From assembly GCF_018139145.2 (NCBI RefSeq), contig NC_059475.1:9100437-9164436 (forward strand): 64,000 bases of DNA, given 5' to 3'. The translations under genes and the position numbers were made by a program. Source of the stretch: Gymnogyps californianus. Its lineage: Eukaryota > Chordata > Aves > Accipitriformes > Cathartidae. This document shows positions 50,237-61,400 of this stretch, in pieces. Each line of letters opens with the position of its first letter. The first letter of the stretch is position 1. The notes below the pieces were generated by a model. It ran no database searches. It worked only from the letters and a program-made list of their open reading frames with translations, and had not been told where the DNA came from.

Positions 50237-51190
50237 TCACAAACCTCCTTCTGGGGTGAGGGGGGATTACTGAAACATAACATACTTTTTTAAAAAGTGT
50301 GTGCTACCTTGCATATTGCAAGACAGTTTACAAAAATGTGAAAGATCTTTAGCACAACTAGGAACCAGTGAAGGTCCCATTTGGGAAAAAGAGGTGATCT
50401 GTTGCGAAGGCTGCAGGACTATTCTTTGCACAAGGTTATCGTGCTAAGAGGAGGCAATGCATAAAGAGTAAGTCTTGTACTGCCACCTTCTTCCATATGC
50501 ACTTTGAGCCATCCCATCGCACTATTGATGTTTCATTAATAGTTTCATCTTTTTTTTTTTCTTCAGAAGGAACAGTATTTTAATTGGTTTTGACACTAAC
50601 CATTTTTTGTGACTATTAATACTTTAAACCACCATAAGAATTATACTTTGTTGTTTGATATATTCACTTCACTGCTGTGTGAATTTTCTATTCATTCTAG
50701 TAATAGAGTATGAAAATGATTTCATGATTTGATCTTTCAACTGTATATGTATTACTGCTTCTGGATTACACTGGTTTGTTTTAGACATTGCTGGTTAATA
50801 CACTACTCAATTTGTTGTATTTTTGCGATTAAAATTTTGGATGAAAAGGAGCCATTAATTGCATAGCACGTTACCCATTCAGACAAAGTATACTTTTATC
50901 AAATGGTTTTGATGTTCAGCACTAAATACCAGGTTGAAGTGAATAAGCAGAGTGCTGGGTCAGGGGATGTTAAGCAAATAGCTAGAGATTTGTCCCTTGT
51001 TAAAAAAGTACCCAGGTTTCACAGATAATGTTTCTCTTGCAGTTTAAAAATTTAAATGGTGAAAAAGACATTGAACTTGTTGAATCAAAGGCCAAACTGC
51101 CCCACAGAAACACTATGCATAAGTATGTATGGCCCTACTAGGATGACAAAATGATACTTTTAAGTAGAATAAAACATCATATTAGATAAA
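50237..51190 (+). other. PRRG4: PRRG4 3' UTR with candidate poly-A signal
   Basis: The first canonical AATAAA after the stop is at 51168-51173. Further AATAAA motifs at 52371-52376 and 52495-52500 would give longer forms. Which of these is used cannot be read from sequence. A long 3' UTR would overlap, tail to tail, the end of the candidate minus-strand gene at 52627. Confidence 0.5.
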
Positions 51191-52626
51191 TAACCAGTAT
51201 CCACAGAGCAACAGTCAAGAATTTCAGGGAGTTACTGGTTAACTGTATCAATACAATTCCTGTATCTCCAGTTGTAGCCACTCTTAATTTTACATCTTAT
51301 TGAAATATCAACCCCCAGCATTATATGGCCTAGAGATCTTGCTGAGCAAGTCACAGACCAACATTGCTGTCCCTTTACCTCCTAGTCAGATGGCACCGTA
51401 GTGGAAAAGGCTTCCCATAGCCACACGGAGCTGTATTACGAGGGTCTCACAGGCCACATGCTGGGCTGGTGTTTTCTTGTATTACAGTAGCTATATAGTT
51501 GCACACATGCAATGAAGTTTTTTATGAAGCAACAAATTCCACACACCCCCGCACTGCCCCCCCCCATTTGACCAATGCTGACAGCAGCAAATGGTATTTT
51601 AATTTGGTGCCTAAAATGCACTTTATATTATAAAGGTTGAATATTTGTATGTAACATTTTACTGAATTTTATGTTTTTTAACATGCTAGAACTTACAGTG
51701 CTATTGAGTGAGATGCAGAGGATTGCTATGAGGTTTTTAGTCTGTAAATGCTTTTGTAAAGAAGAAAATGCTCCAAATCTTGGAATATAAAGAGGGTACA
51801 TTGAAAATGCTACACAAGGAGGTCTTGCCCTTTGAAAAATACATACAATGCAGCCACTACCAGTGGACATTGGACTGTGTTCTTACTCCTAAAGCTTCAG
51901 CATCAGATTTGGCTTTTGACAAGTCACAAACCTCTCTGTGGCTTCTTTCTTGTTGAGAGATGGGGGAATCCCCTTGTTGGGATAGCTTCAATTCACTTTT
52001 GCCCTACTTGTAAAAGCATTTTGAAGTTCTTGGAGGTTACTATTCTGTAAGACTGAAATAAGTGAATTGTGCGAGATCACTGTTGATAACCAAAATACAG
52101 AGTTATGATGAAGCTATGGAATTATAAGCTTGCAAAAATGTTTCTCCCATATTTCCTTGCCATTTAGGTAACAATTTTTAAATTTGTTAATGTGCATCTT
52201 GAGCTATAGAGCATGCTTTTCTTTAGATTTTTCCTGGGACTCAAAAATGACTAATTTAATGGGACTGATAGGAGCACTTTCAAGGAAAGGGATTTCACAG
52301 GGCTTGTGAGAGTTCAGAGATTCTTCAGTGTTACTACAGTGATGTATGCATCTGGCAAAGTCACGTTTTAAATAAACTACAGAAATTGTACGGAAACCTA
52401 TTTAATCACTTGAAATTTGATTCTTCTACTATTCCTGCAAATCATTTCCAAATGATTCCATGCAATGCAAGCAAAAATCTTGTCCTTCATAACTAATAAA
52501 ACACCTTAAGATGGTGTAACTGTTAAACATCAATGCTGTAGCACTTTGGGCAGTAAACTGTACCTTCTGTAGGGTATAATACTTCAAATTTACTCAGAGA
52601 ATCTGCACTTTAGACCCTGAAGATGC

Positions 52627-52679
52627 TCAAAATATGCAGTGACTGACATTCAAATACTGGTTGCACGTAACATGACAAT
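52627..52679 (-). CDS. Candidate terminal exon 5
   Basis: The acceptor AATGTGTCTTGCAG completes the one base left by exon 4 and opens DCHVTCNQYLNVSHCIF, ended by TGA at 52629-52627. Three cysteines in 17 residues fit a cysteine-containing tail. On the minus strand an ATTAAA (52406-52401) lies about 220 nt downstream and could serve as a poly-A signal. Confidence 0.25.
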
Positions 52680-55600
52680 CTGCAAGACACATTCTGCTTA
52701 TTATAAATAAGTAGCAAAGTTTAAAATTTGGTTGAACATAACATAAACCTACCTCTCCTTGTAAAGGGAGAAAACTCCTTTGAATGGCAGTTGTTTGGGT
52801 TGACTTTGGTTTTCTTCTTTCATACATTGACTCCTGGCCCAAGACACTTACCTTGTATCTTGTCTCTTTTTAGAACTTCTGATTCATCAGGGTTAGCAGA
52901 GGAAAAAAAATCAACAAGAGGTAGATTATGGTGACTTGTGAATTCAGAAGTGTTGCCACACTTCCAAATTTTACATGCAGTTCCCTTTGAAAATGCAGTT
53001 GCTATTAGAATATAGACAACAGCAAATATAAGAGTCCTTAGGTGGGAGGAGAAGGAGGAGGATGTAGATTTTGAGGAATAAAGCAGCAGCAAATTTAATC
53101 TAATTTGTATACAGATGTAAATCATCAGCGTTTTGACTTCCAGACTTTCTTTCAAGGGCCAGTAGGAAAGGCAGGGGATTTTAAGTGAATTAACAGAGAT
53201 CTACTGACAGTTGAAAACAGTAGTGTCTAAACAAAACACTGGGAAAAATTACATAGTACTTAAATTCTGTTTCTCTCAGAACAGGTTTAAACATGTCACA
53301 CTAAATGCTGTTAGCCATTGCCTTGAACAGTTTTCCAAAACTTAGCCCTTTCAGCATCATACAAGATTACAGCATGCAACTTTTTATAAATCAGGACAGA
53401 TTATTAGTTAGAGCAAATACCTGAGGGTCAGAAAAGTCGTCTCTGGCTCTGTCAACTGAAAAATAAATCACTTGTTTTTTGCTTCAGTGAAATAAGAAAG
53501 CCTACTATTTGATTTATCAAATCCTCTGACAAATAGTAGTATAAGCATTATGTATTTCTATTTTGGGTTTTTTTTTTTGTTGGGGTTTTTGTGAATTCAT
53601 TAGAAGAGCAAAACCAAAGTACCAAATGGAAGTGCACTTCCTCACCACAGTTGATGAAAATGTGAGTCATGAAGCATTTGATTCTGGTCCTATCAAAGTC
53701 TATGGCTCCAGCTGAACTGGGATTGGAGCCAAAAATGAAATAACTGATCATTTCAGGTAATAAAACGTATAATGCTCTGCCAAATTATTTACCACAATGC
53801 TGTTGGCAAACCTGATTTAGAGTATTCTACTGTTTTAATCATGCCTACTTATATTGACTAGAATGTTTGAGGCTGATCTGCCCTTAAAAAAGTATATTTG
53901 AAATTTGGAAAGCATAGGAAAATTCCTTGTCTTTCCTCAGATCACCAGCCGTGAATAAGCTGCATTAATTACCTGTAGGTTATTAGCAACACTGATTACT
54001 TTGATCAACAGATGTTTCCAGTCATCTTGTTACTTAATCTTACAAACATATTTCCTTCTACTCATCTGACAGAGCCTTTTGAATGCACTTGTCACTGGTT
54101 ATTTTTTAATTCTAACTTCAATGTTAAGTGCTGTCATTTTGTTGGGAGAGGGGTAGCAATATTTTAAACTCTGCTAGTCTCTATATTCTTTTGTAAAACA
54201 ATTTCCAAATAAACATTTATGCAGGTTAATCATAGCAAAAGAAAAAATGCTAATTTAGCCTATGATAAATAGTTTAAAAACTTCTGACAAGCCTTGATTT
54301 TTTTTTTTTTTTTAAATGAAGTTGGTAACAGCATGCACTCTTCTTAAAGTACTTAAAGGGGGCTTATAAGAAAGATGGGGACAAACTTTTTAGTAGGGCC
54401 TGTTGCGACAGGACAAGGGGTAATGGTTTTAAACTAAAAGAGGGTAGATTTAGACTAGATGCAAGGAAGAAATTTTTTACGGCGAGGGTGAAACACTGGC
54501 ACAGGTTGCCCAGAGAGGTTGTAGGTGCCCCATCCCTGGAAACAGTCAAGGTCAGGTCAGACAGGGCTCTGAGCAACCTGATCTAGTTGAAGATGTCCCT
54601 GCTCATTGCAGGGGGGGGTTGGACTAGATGACCTTTAAAGGTTCCTTCCAACCCAAACCATTCTGTGATTCTTCATGCCATATAGCACTTATCGACAGAA
54701 AAAGGGTCATGGTTTGTTTTCTTTAACACTGGCAATTTCTACTCTGGACAGAAGCTTCCTACTTCACTGCTCTAGTTCACTTAAGCATCTGAGGTTCTAA
54801 ACCATGAACTGCAGTCACTGAAGATGAAGTCTTCACAGACAAGCCAAAGACAAACAAGCCAACTTAACCAGGTGTTGTACCCTTCCATCTTCCCTGACTT
54901 TCACCAGACCTTTGGTGAGAAGATTTAACACAATAATGTGGACGAAAAATATCCGCTTTCTTAGGGTTAGTGAAGTGAGCAAGATCACTCCAGTGAGGAC
55001 CAGAACAGGCATGCAAAAGCAAGGCAGGAAGCAGGGCTTCCTCATCTGGTAATCATGATTTCAATCTGAAGTGAAGGTACGCATTCTGCAATGAGAATAA
55101 ACTTCTGCAGAGAGGCAGGAGGGACAGATGAGGGCAGCTAGATAGAGCGAATACTGTAGCACAGCGAATTACACTAAATTAAGCCACTCTTGTTTTGCCC
55201 TGTGGAAGACAATAGTCAGATTTGTGCTTTTTCTCCCAACCACACAAAATGAGCTGAGCTAGCTGGTTAAAACTCCCCAAAGAATACCAGAATCTCCTCC
55301 TATATTTGAACATCCAATGAAGTTTTTTAATCAGTCAACGGAACTGAGACTTGGAATACAGCTGGTGGGGCATAGATGCTTCTCTCTGATTAAATGTGTT
55401 GGGAAATTAGGATCCCAGTTCTTTGGAAAATGTCTTTTATGTTATCTGTTTACAATATTATGACTTTAGCTATACAGTTCCCAGCTACAAAAAAATGAGG
55501 AGTTTGTATCTACTGGATTTCAACAATTCTGAAAATTATGTGGAAGTTGAGCAAATTTACAGCATTCTGACACTACATTTCTAAAAAAAAAAAAAGCTAG

Positions 55601-57029
55601 CCAGAACTCAGATTAATAAAATTTCCCATCTAACTTTTAATCTTTGTGTCCATTTAATAGAAAGCCAGCCCATTCACTTTGAAACGTCAAAATAATTACT
55701 GCAAAACTGCCCCGACTAATTTGGCAAAACACTGAAATGTCAGCAAAAGACTAGCTCCAGCTGGGAACAGCACGTCCTATGATGTACCAACAGGGGAAGC
55801 AACAGTAGTTCCATTAGTGTTTAAACTACAATTTAGTTTGCTGTTGACCCCTGTGGGAGCAACCTTCCCAAATTTTCACCAGGTGGACGCCATTCCTCTA
55901 TTTTACCATAAAATACATTATCTTTTATGTAACTTCACAATGGCAACTACACTAATTGCTTATATGGAAAATAACAGTATCAAATGTATTTTGGCTATTT
56001 TTGATGCAGTAAATTTTGTCCGTGTTGAAAATACATATAACTACATTAACTACTTTTGCTTTACATTTAACTTTTCATTTCCTTCTGTTCTTATTTTTTT
56101 CTTTTCTTATTGTTCTACCTATAATTTGCTATTGAACTTTTTTCCTTCTCTGATTCCTTTTTCTGTGTCTATTCATAATCTGCTATTGCACACACTCATC
56201 TGTTTGCTGCTTAATTTTATTTTTCTTTTCTTTCCTGGACGTGATTCCCAAGCATTTGGTCCCCTCCCACTCTCTGAAAACCACTCTTCTTGCACAGCTT
56301 CCCTAGTCTCTTCATAGAGATAGCAAGGCCTTTAGCTCCTCCTTTCCCTCCTGCTTTCTTTGCATAGCACCTAGACTACAAAAACACTGAAACAAAAGGG
56401 GCCATCAGATGCAGGCATCTTGCTGCGAACATTCTGGAGCCTCTGGAAGCCCGCACTTTAAAGGCAGCGGCCAGACTTCAAGGATCAGGAAAAATATTTC
56501 AGTCCAGAAACTGGTACACTTAAACACAAGTTTTGAAAAGATCTTATAATAGGTTTTAAATTTCTGATGCAGTGCCTACTTCATTTTGGAAATAAGAAAC
56601 ACCTGTGATCGCTCAAGTTGTTCAAGCAGCTTCAGTTTAATTTCTCTAAAGATGAGCAACTATTAAGTATTGAATATATAAACGTCCAGTATTTAATGTT
56701 ACATACCCAGCATGGATACGATACAAAGAAAAATATCTAGTAAGAATTAAAATAAAATAGTCCCTGTTAAAACTATGAGTTTGTTCAAGAGCAAAGATTT
56801 TATTTAAGTTTTCTTTCTCCTGCGTATCATTGCACATTTCTCCCACTTACCTTATAGCAGTTCTGGTGCTTACTAGATCCCTTTGTAAATGATCCAGCAA
56901 AAACACAGACAGCTTTCTCGTGAATGGGTAAGTTGAATCAACGCAAGTGCCAGTGGTGGCACCTTGGAAGGTGTGGAACCACGTGACCAGAAGGAGGATT
57001 GGGAAAGTGAGGGAAACAAGGCCTTCCAT
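52627..57029 (-). CDS. Candidate unannotated gene: predicted signal-peptide protein with one hydrophobic segment
   Basis: Proposed join on the minus strand: 57029-56851, 56645-56603, 53455-53421, 53036-52852, 52679-52627. The phases are consistent and the total is 495 nt, giving 164 residues and a stop. Residues 1-23 form a textbook signal peptide (MEGLVSLTFPILLLVTW start, cleavage near FQG|A). Residues about 39-74 are an amphipathic helix (LSVFLLDHLQRDLV, then EIKLKLLEQLERSQ). Residues about 87-101 are hydrophobic (TLIFAVVYILIATAF). The tail carries five cysteines (ACKIWKC, DCHVTC, HC). I do not recognise the family. It could be a type I membrane protein or a cytokine-like ligand. Exons 1 and 4 are the best supported; exons 2 and 3 are weak, and exons may be missing. 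The whole model is inference. Confidence 0.33.
52852..53036 (-). CDS. Candidate exon 4: hydrophobic segment and cysteine-containing tail
   Basis: A strong pyrimidine tract (CCTCCTCCTTCTCCTCCCAC) and CTAAG precede the exon, and it ends at a near-perfect donor, ATACAAG|GTAAGTGTC. All 61 full codons are open: TLIFAVVYILIATAF, then TACKIWKCGNTSEF, then a polar stretch ending VLKRDKIQ. If used as a first coding exon of another transcript, its hydrophobic part would act as a signal sequence, but no ATG lies in the exon. Confidence 0.35.
53421..53455 (-). CDS. Candidate exon 3 (35 nt)
   Basis: It is bounded by the acceptor GATTTATTTTTCAG and the donor CTCAG|GTATTT. The frame encodes LTEPETTFLTL and leaves two bases. 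Its phases fit both neighbours, but the segment is short enough to be open by chance. Confidence 0.18.
54350..54673 (+). mobile_element. CR1 LINE, 5'-truncated 3' end
   Basis: The segment from TTAAAGGGGGCTTATAAG through GGTTGCCCAGAGAGGTTGT to CCAACCCAAACCATTCTGTG follows the CR1 3' region in sense orientation and ends with the typical ATTCTGTGATTCTT. A T-rich tract precedes the 5' breakpoint. It lies inside the largest intron of the candidate minus-strand gene. Confidence 0.93.
56603..56645 (-). CDS. Candidate exon 2 (43 nt)
   Basis: The acceptor CTCATCTTTAG completes the Arg codon left by exon 1, and the 14 following codons (EIKLKLLEQLERSQ) continue the amphipathic helix. The donor CAG|GTGTTT is weak. 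Without splicing there, the frame runs eight more codons to a TAG, so this could also be a terminal exon. Confidence 0.22.
56851..57029 (-). CDS. Candidate exon 1: ATG, signal peptide, start of helix
   Basis: ATG lies at 57029-57027. Fifty-nine full codons end at a near-perfect donor, CTATAAG|GTAAGTGGG (GT at 56850). A hydrophobic core (FPILLLV), the small residues at FQGAT and an early cysteine (GTC) are what a secreted protein would show. Reading on past the donor gives a stop after one further codon, as expected if the frame ends at a splice site. A chance open frame remains possible. Confidence 0.4.
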
Positions 57030-60000
57030 CTCATTGCTGCAGTGAGCTTTCTACCAGCTCCGTTATCTCTTGTCACGTCAGGAGAAGTACCATGGTTTCG
57101 TAGATCAACTTTGGTTCAATAGAACGAATTCTGAAGATTTTGCTTCATTTGTTCGTACATATACTTAAGCTTTTGATCAAATAAATGCAGAGTAGCATAT
57201 GTAAAGAAATGCAAAGAAAGAGAGTATTTGCTGTGAGGCTCCAAGATCAAGTGTGTTCTTTGAAAGGCAGCACTTTCTTCCCTATTTACACATTTCTTAA
57301 TGTCTAGCTTTATGTTCAAAGAGGCCATGTGCCAAATTAAATGCAAAATCTAATCTGTTAAGCAACTGCAATTTTCTGCTTTGGTCAGAATCACAATCAC
57401 AAAAAAACCAGTCAGTGATTAATAATAGGCCTAACCAAGACTCATGTTATTACTGCATAGCATCTGATGTACTTAGCCATTGCTGCTCACAGAAGATATC
57501 ACAGCCTAGCAGCACACATACAAAGCCTGCACAAAGGTGCTGCATCCGCAGTCTGTAAGCGGATGCTTACTGTCCATCAGTGTTCAACAGAGAAAGACGC
57601 TGCAGAAATTTTATTTTGCGCTCTTTTTAGAATTTGTTAGTAAATCAGACCTAGCTCAGCTTTGGCTTGAACTACTTCAAACTTCATCTGATCAGACACG
57701 TTCAACTTATCTGAATGTTTTATCTTTGAAACGTTAGTTTTCAAAAAACAATGTCCTCAAGTCTCTGAAACACTATTTTCAAACAATTGTGAAGACTCAT
57801 TCTCTCAGCTCAAGGCTGTTAAGCATTTCTAGAGCTTTTGTTGACAAATGGTTAGCCACTGAAAGCTAACCACTAAGATGTTTGTGTATGTTAGCAAACT
57901 ATTTATGATACTGTGATAGTTCCAAAATAAAGTACTATTATGAACTGAAATACGATCCTTTTTGTCCACTTTCAACAACCAAGCTGTAATCTCAGACTTG
58001 CGGTGTTAACCTCATGCCGTGCCTTTAACTACTGTCTTCGATCAACAACAGCTGAAGCTGCTGATCCAGCATGTGCATCTGACTACTCTTCCATGATTCT
58101 TTTCAGCCCATCAAAAATTGCCCTGAAGCATATCAAGAATTTTGCTGCAAAACCAACAGTTTACAGATTTATCTGAAAGCCTCTCAATGCAAAAGAAAAA
58201 AAAAGTATTTTGGCACTTAAACATGAGGGAAGAGCCAGGACAAGACCAAAACCAGGCGTCATCTGTTATGGAAAGGCAAAGGACAGGAGCAATGCCCTCT
58301 GTGGAAGAAGAGGGCATATGGGGATAGAGAGACATTGGAAAAGCCCTGTAGAGCCAGGTTTGTTGCACCTGCAGTAAAAAGGATGCCAAAGGCACAGGCA
58401 GCAACTGCTGGCCCTATGAAGAATCACCCATTCAGTAACGCCTGCTGCCGCATGTGCAAGGACCCTTAGTGGTGCCATCCTGGTATTTTAACATCTGTGG
58501 TACTATTAAAACTGCAACATACCATGTAGCCTTCTGCCTGGCCAGTCTTGTACATGTACGACATACAAAATACTCCCTCACAGTCAAACACTAGCTGACA
58601 TTTTTCTGTAAACATAGGTAATAATAATAGCACACTGAGCAACAAAGAAGTTACTAAGTAAATAAATCCGTTACAAATAAATAAATCAACACCAAGTGTG
58701 AACTGAAGCATTATTCTGGCCCTGGATTTGTGATCAATATATTGGTTTTAATTATGATCAAATCACAGAAAACTGCCAACTACCCTTTAGCTTGATCCTG
58801 TATTTCATTTGGCATATGGTCACTTTAAACATAAAACTAGACCTCAAAAAGCAATATTGCCATTCAGCATTGTGTAACATTAAATTACTTAAACAGAAAG
58901 AGGAAAATAGGAAAGTTTCCCTAAGGGGCAGTGTATATTAGCTAACACAGTTCTGCAACAGAACTGGCTTGATTCTGGCTGAGCTGGCATACGGGCAGAG
59001 AAGCCCGTTACTGTCCACAGAGGTATACCCTCAAGCACTCCTCGACTCTAGAGATTTCTATACTGAATATACCACAAGCCAAGTCAACATCTCATCAAAA
59101 ATAAAAGTTCCCTGCTCTTTCCTATCATCTCCTTCCTTTCCCAGCTGCTTCTGGCTGCACACTACCACTGCTTGCCCTGAGACAGCACTCATTTGATGCA
59201 AAGCAAGCTGACTCAGCTCACTGAAATTACAGACAAATGACCTCTGGCAACAAAGTAAATGTTCTTTCGCCAGTGGAGTGAATTTACTGCTCACCTTGTG
59301 GCCAGAGCGCATCGCTAGGAGCAGGAGGGTGAAGCAAGGAAGGAGGCAGGGAGAGTAAGGCATTCTCCTTTGGGTGTCAGCAAGCAGCTGAGGCAGCCCA
59401 GCCCAGCCCAGCCCTGCTGCCACGCCACGCCACCCCACGCCACACCTGCAGGCAGCAGCACACGCTGCAGCTTTGAAGATCACTCCTCAGACCTTAGGCA
59501 GCCGACTCCCATTAAAGTGTTACCTTAAGTACTTAAATCTGTCTCCTAACCATCACATGACATTTTTGACTCTGTAAAGGATTTGTTACATTATTTTTCC
59601 AAGTGGAGACAGTTCATTTAGGGAAAGAAATGAGCAACAAAAATTCAGCACTGCCCCAGGCTGGTATGCTGCACAGATTGTGTTACAGTACTGTAATTTA
59701 AGATTTTGCTCTTAAATAGAGTGACAAATTGTATTAGCTTATATTTCTGCAAAATATATTTATTATATTAAATTCTTGACTCGAGAGATAAGCACATACA
59801 ATATCTTTACTGGCTATAGGCACTCAGTTATGAACTGCAGTTCGGAAGGTGTTAAAGCCCACCAAAGCTCAATTCCTAAACAGCAAGTAATTGCTGCATT
59901 TGAAATGAAAGCATTCCTTACTAACACAAGAATCAAAACATTTTCAATATTCAGAATCATGAACATGTCTAATATGATTTCTAAATACACATCTTAATAT

Positions 60001-61317
60001 GTACACTTTAATCTACACATTAAAATAACATGTAATTAACAGGATCTATCAAAGGATTTTTTCTATTGCTGACAGATCTTTCAGAAAAGCTGTTTATAAG
60101 TATCATGGATAGCAGGATACTGTAACAGCACTTACACTAAACAGACTCTTTTGTTGTCTTAGAGAACAGTGTGACAAAATATCTTCTGGTTACAAAAAGA
60201 TAAAATGCACAAACTTCGAGGCAGCTTTCCTAGACAGAGGATGGCAATAAGCAGCAGGGATCAGTTTAATGAGAAAACTGCAGAAGTCTCACCGACTGGT
60301 CTCAGGACAAGTAGATTTATCTCATACACAGGAAAAGCAAACCACTGAATAAACTGACTTTATCTGGTGGTTATGGACATTAGCGATTAAGTTTTCAGTC
60401 TACTCCACCTCTATTAAAACCATGTAAAAGAAATTAAACTTAACAACAGCTGTCACAATTTTTGTTTCACTCAACTTTGCTATCTGATTACAAGAAAGAG
60501 GATCTACTCCACCAATGTTCAGGAAAACACCGTGTCTGTGGTATATTGACAATCAGTTCATTTAGTGGTCTAAACTAATTGTGGATGTTTCCCTGCCTGT
60601 AAATCTGGACTGGTGCTTGTTGTTTGTGATTTCTCATGATTTTACAACCATGTCTCTAACATTATTAACACCCCCCCCTTCTCTTTAGAGAAATATCCTG
60701 TAATGAAAATACACAACATTATGGTACTCTTCAAAGTTCATGTTGCCATTACTTGAGAAAAATCAAACAAAACACTCGCAGTTTTACAATTTATTAATAT
60801 TTAAGGTAGCTCCACATCAACATGCTTGCTCTAGATAACCAAACATTATAGCTAGGTGGAAAAGGCATTTTGTATCACTTAGGTCCATGTATCACCCTTC
60901 CCTCACGCCCACTTGAGGGAAACAATGCACTCTAAGTGTAATATTATAATGGAGATTAGCAGAGATCCTGCAGGGAAATAAAAAACTGTAGGTCCTTCCC
61001 TGCTGGAAATGCTACTTTCAATAGTATCAGCAGCGTTCATCATTACCATAAAACTGGAGTTATTTTCTGTCATCAGGCCTCGTTCATATGTAAAACAGTA
61101 ACTCTAGTGTTTCCCAGGGAGAGAAGGTCTCCCACCCCCCACATACTCTCCTCCAGCTGCAAGCAATACAGGTGCTAACTTATGCAAACACGAGGAAAAC
61201 TCACTCTGCTGGTTTCTGGCTTTGGTAGGCTTCTTTTCTTCTTCTCCCTCCTCCCTCTGCCCTGGCCTCTGGGTGACTTCACTCAGTCTCGTCGGTGCTG
61301 ACGACTTTCACACTTAC
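57030..61317. other. Intergenic DNA or long 5' intron of the candidate gene
   Basis: Mostly AT-rich sequence, with a short (CAGCC)n/(CCACG)n patch at 59395-59445. Minus-strand open frames of 141 codons (59058-59483) and 81 codons (58466-58711, hydrophobic start then cysteines) have no splice or family support and are not called. Confidence 0.4.
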
Positions 61318-61400
61318 CTTTCCCTCCTGATCCAAGGCTGCATTTCTTCCTATAGTTGACTTTGCTGCTTCTTGAAACTAGGCATGAGAAGAGCAGAACC
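61318..61400 (-). other. Candidate non-coding exon end (consensus donor)
   Basis: On the minus strand, GGGAAAG|GTAAGTGTG places a near-perfect donor with GT at 61317-61316. The upstream sequence is exon-like in base composition, but no acceptor or start site can be fixed. It could be a 5' exon of the candidate gene starting at 57029 or of an antisense transcript from the QSER1 side. The upper boundary given is arbitrary. Confidence 0.2.

Noticed and set aside
55817..56317. 166-codon plus-strand frame rich in F, L and S
   Set aside because: The translation reflects a pyrimidine-rich strand. It has no upstream promoter, splice partner or recognisable domain, though it lies opposite an intron of the candidate gene.
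52627..57029. Naming the candidate gene as a specific cytokine (FLT3LG, KITLG, CLCF1 or similar)
   Set aside because: A signal peptide and helical stretches are suggestive, but conserved family motifs, exon phases and cysteine spacing do not match any member I could recall.
59058..59483. 141-codon minus-strand frame
   Set aside because: Low-complexity start from a (CAGCC)n/(CCACG)n patch, with no splice signals or motif.
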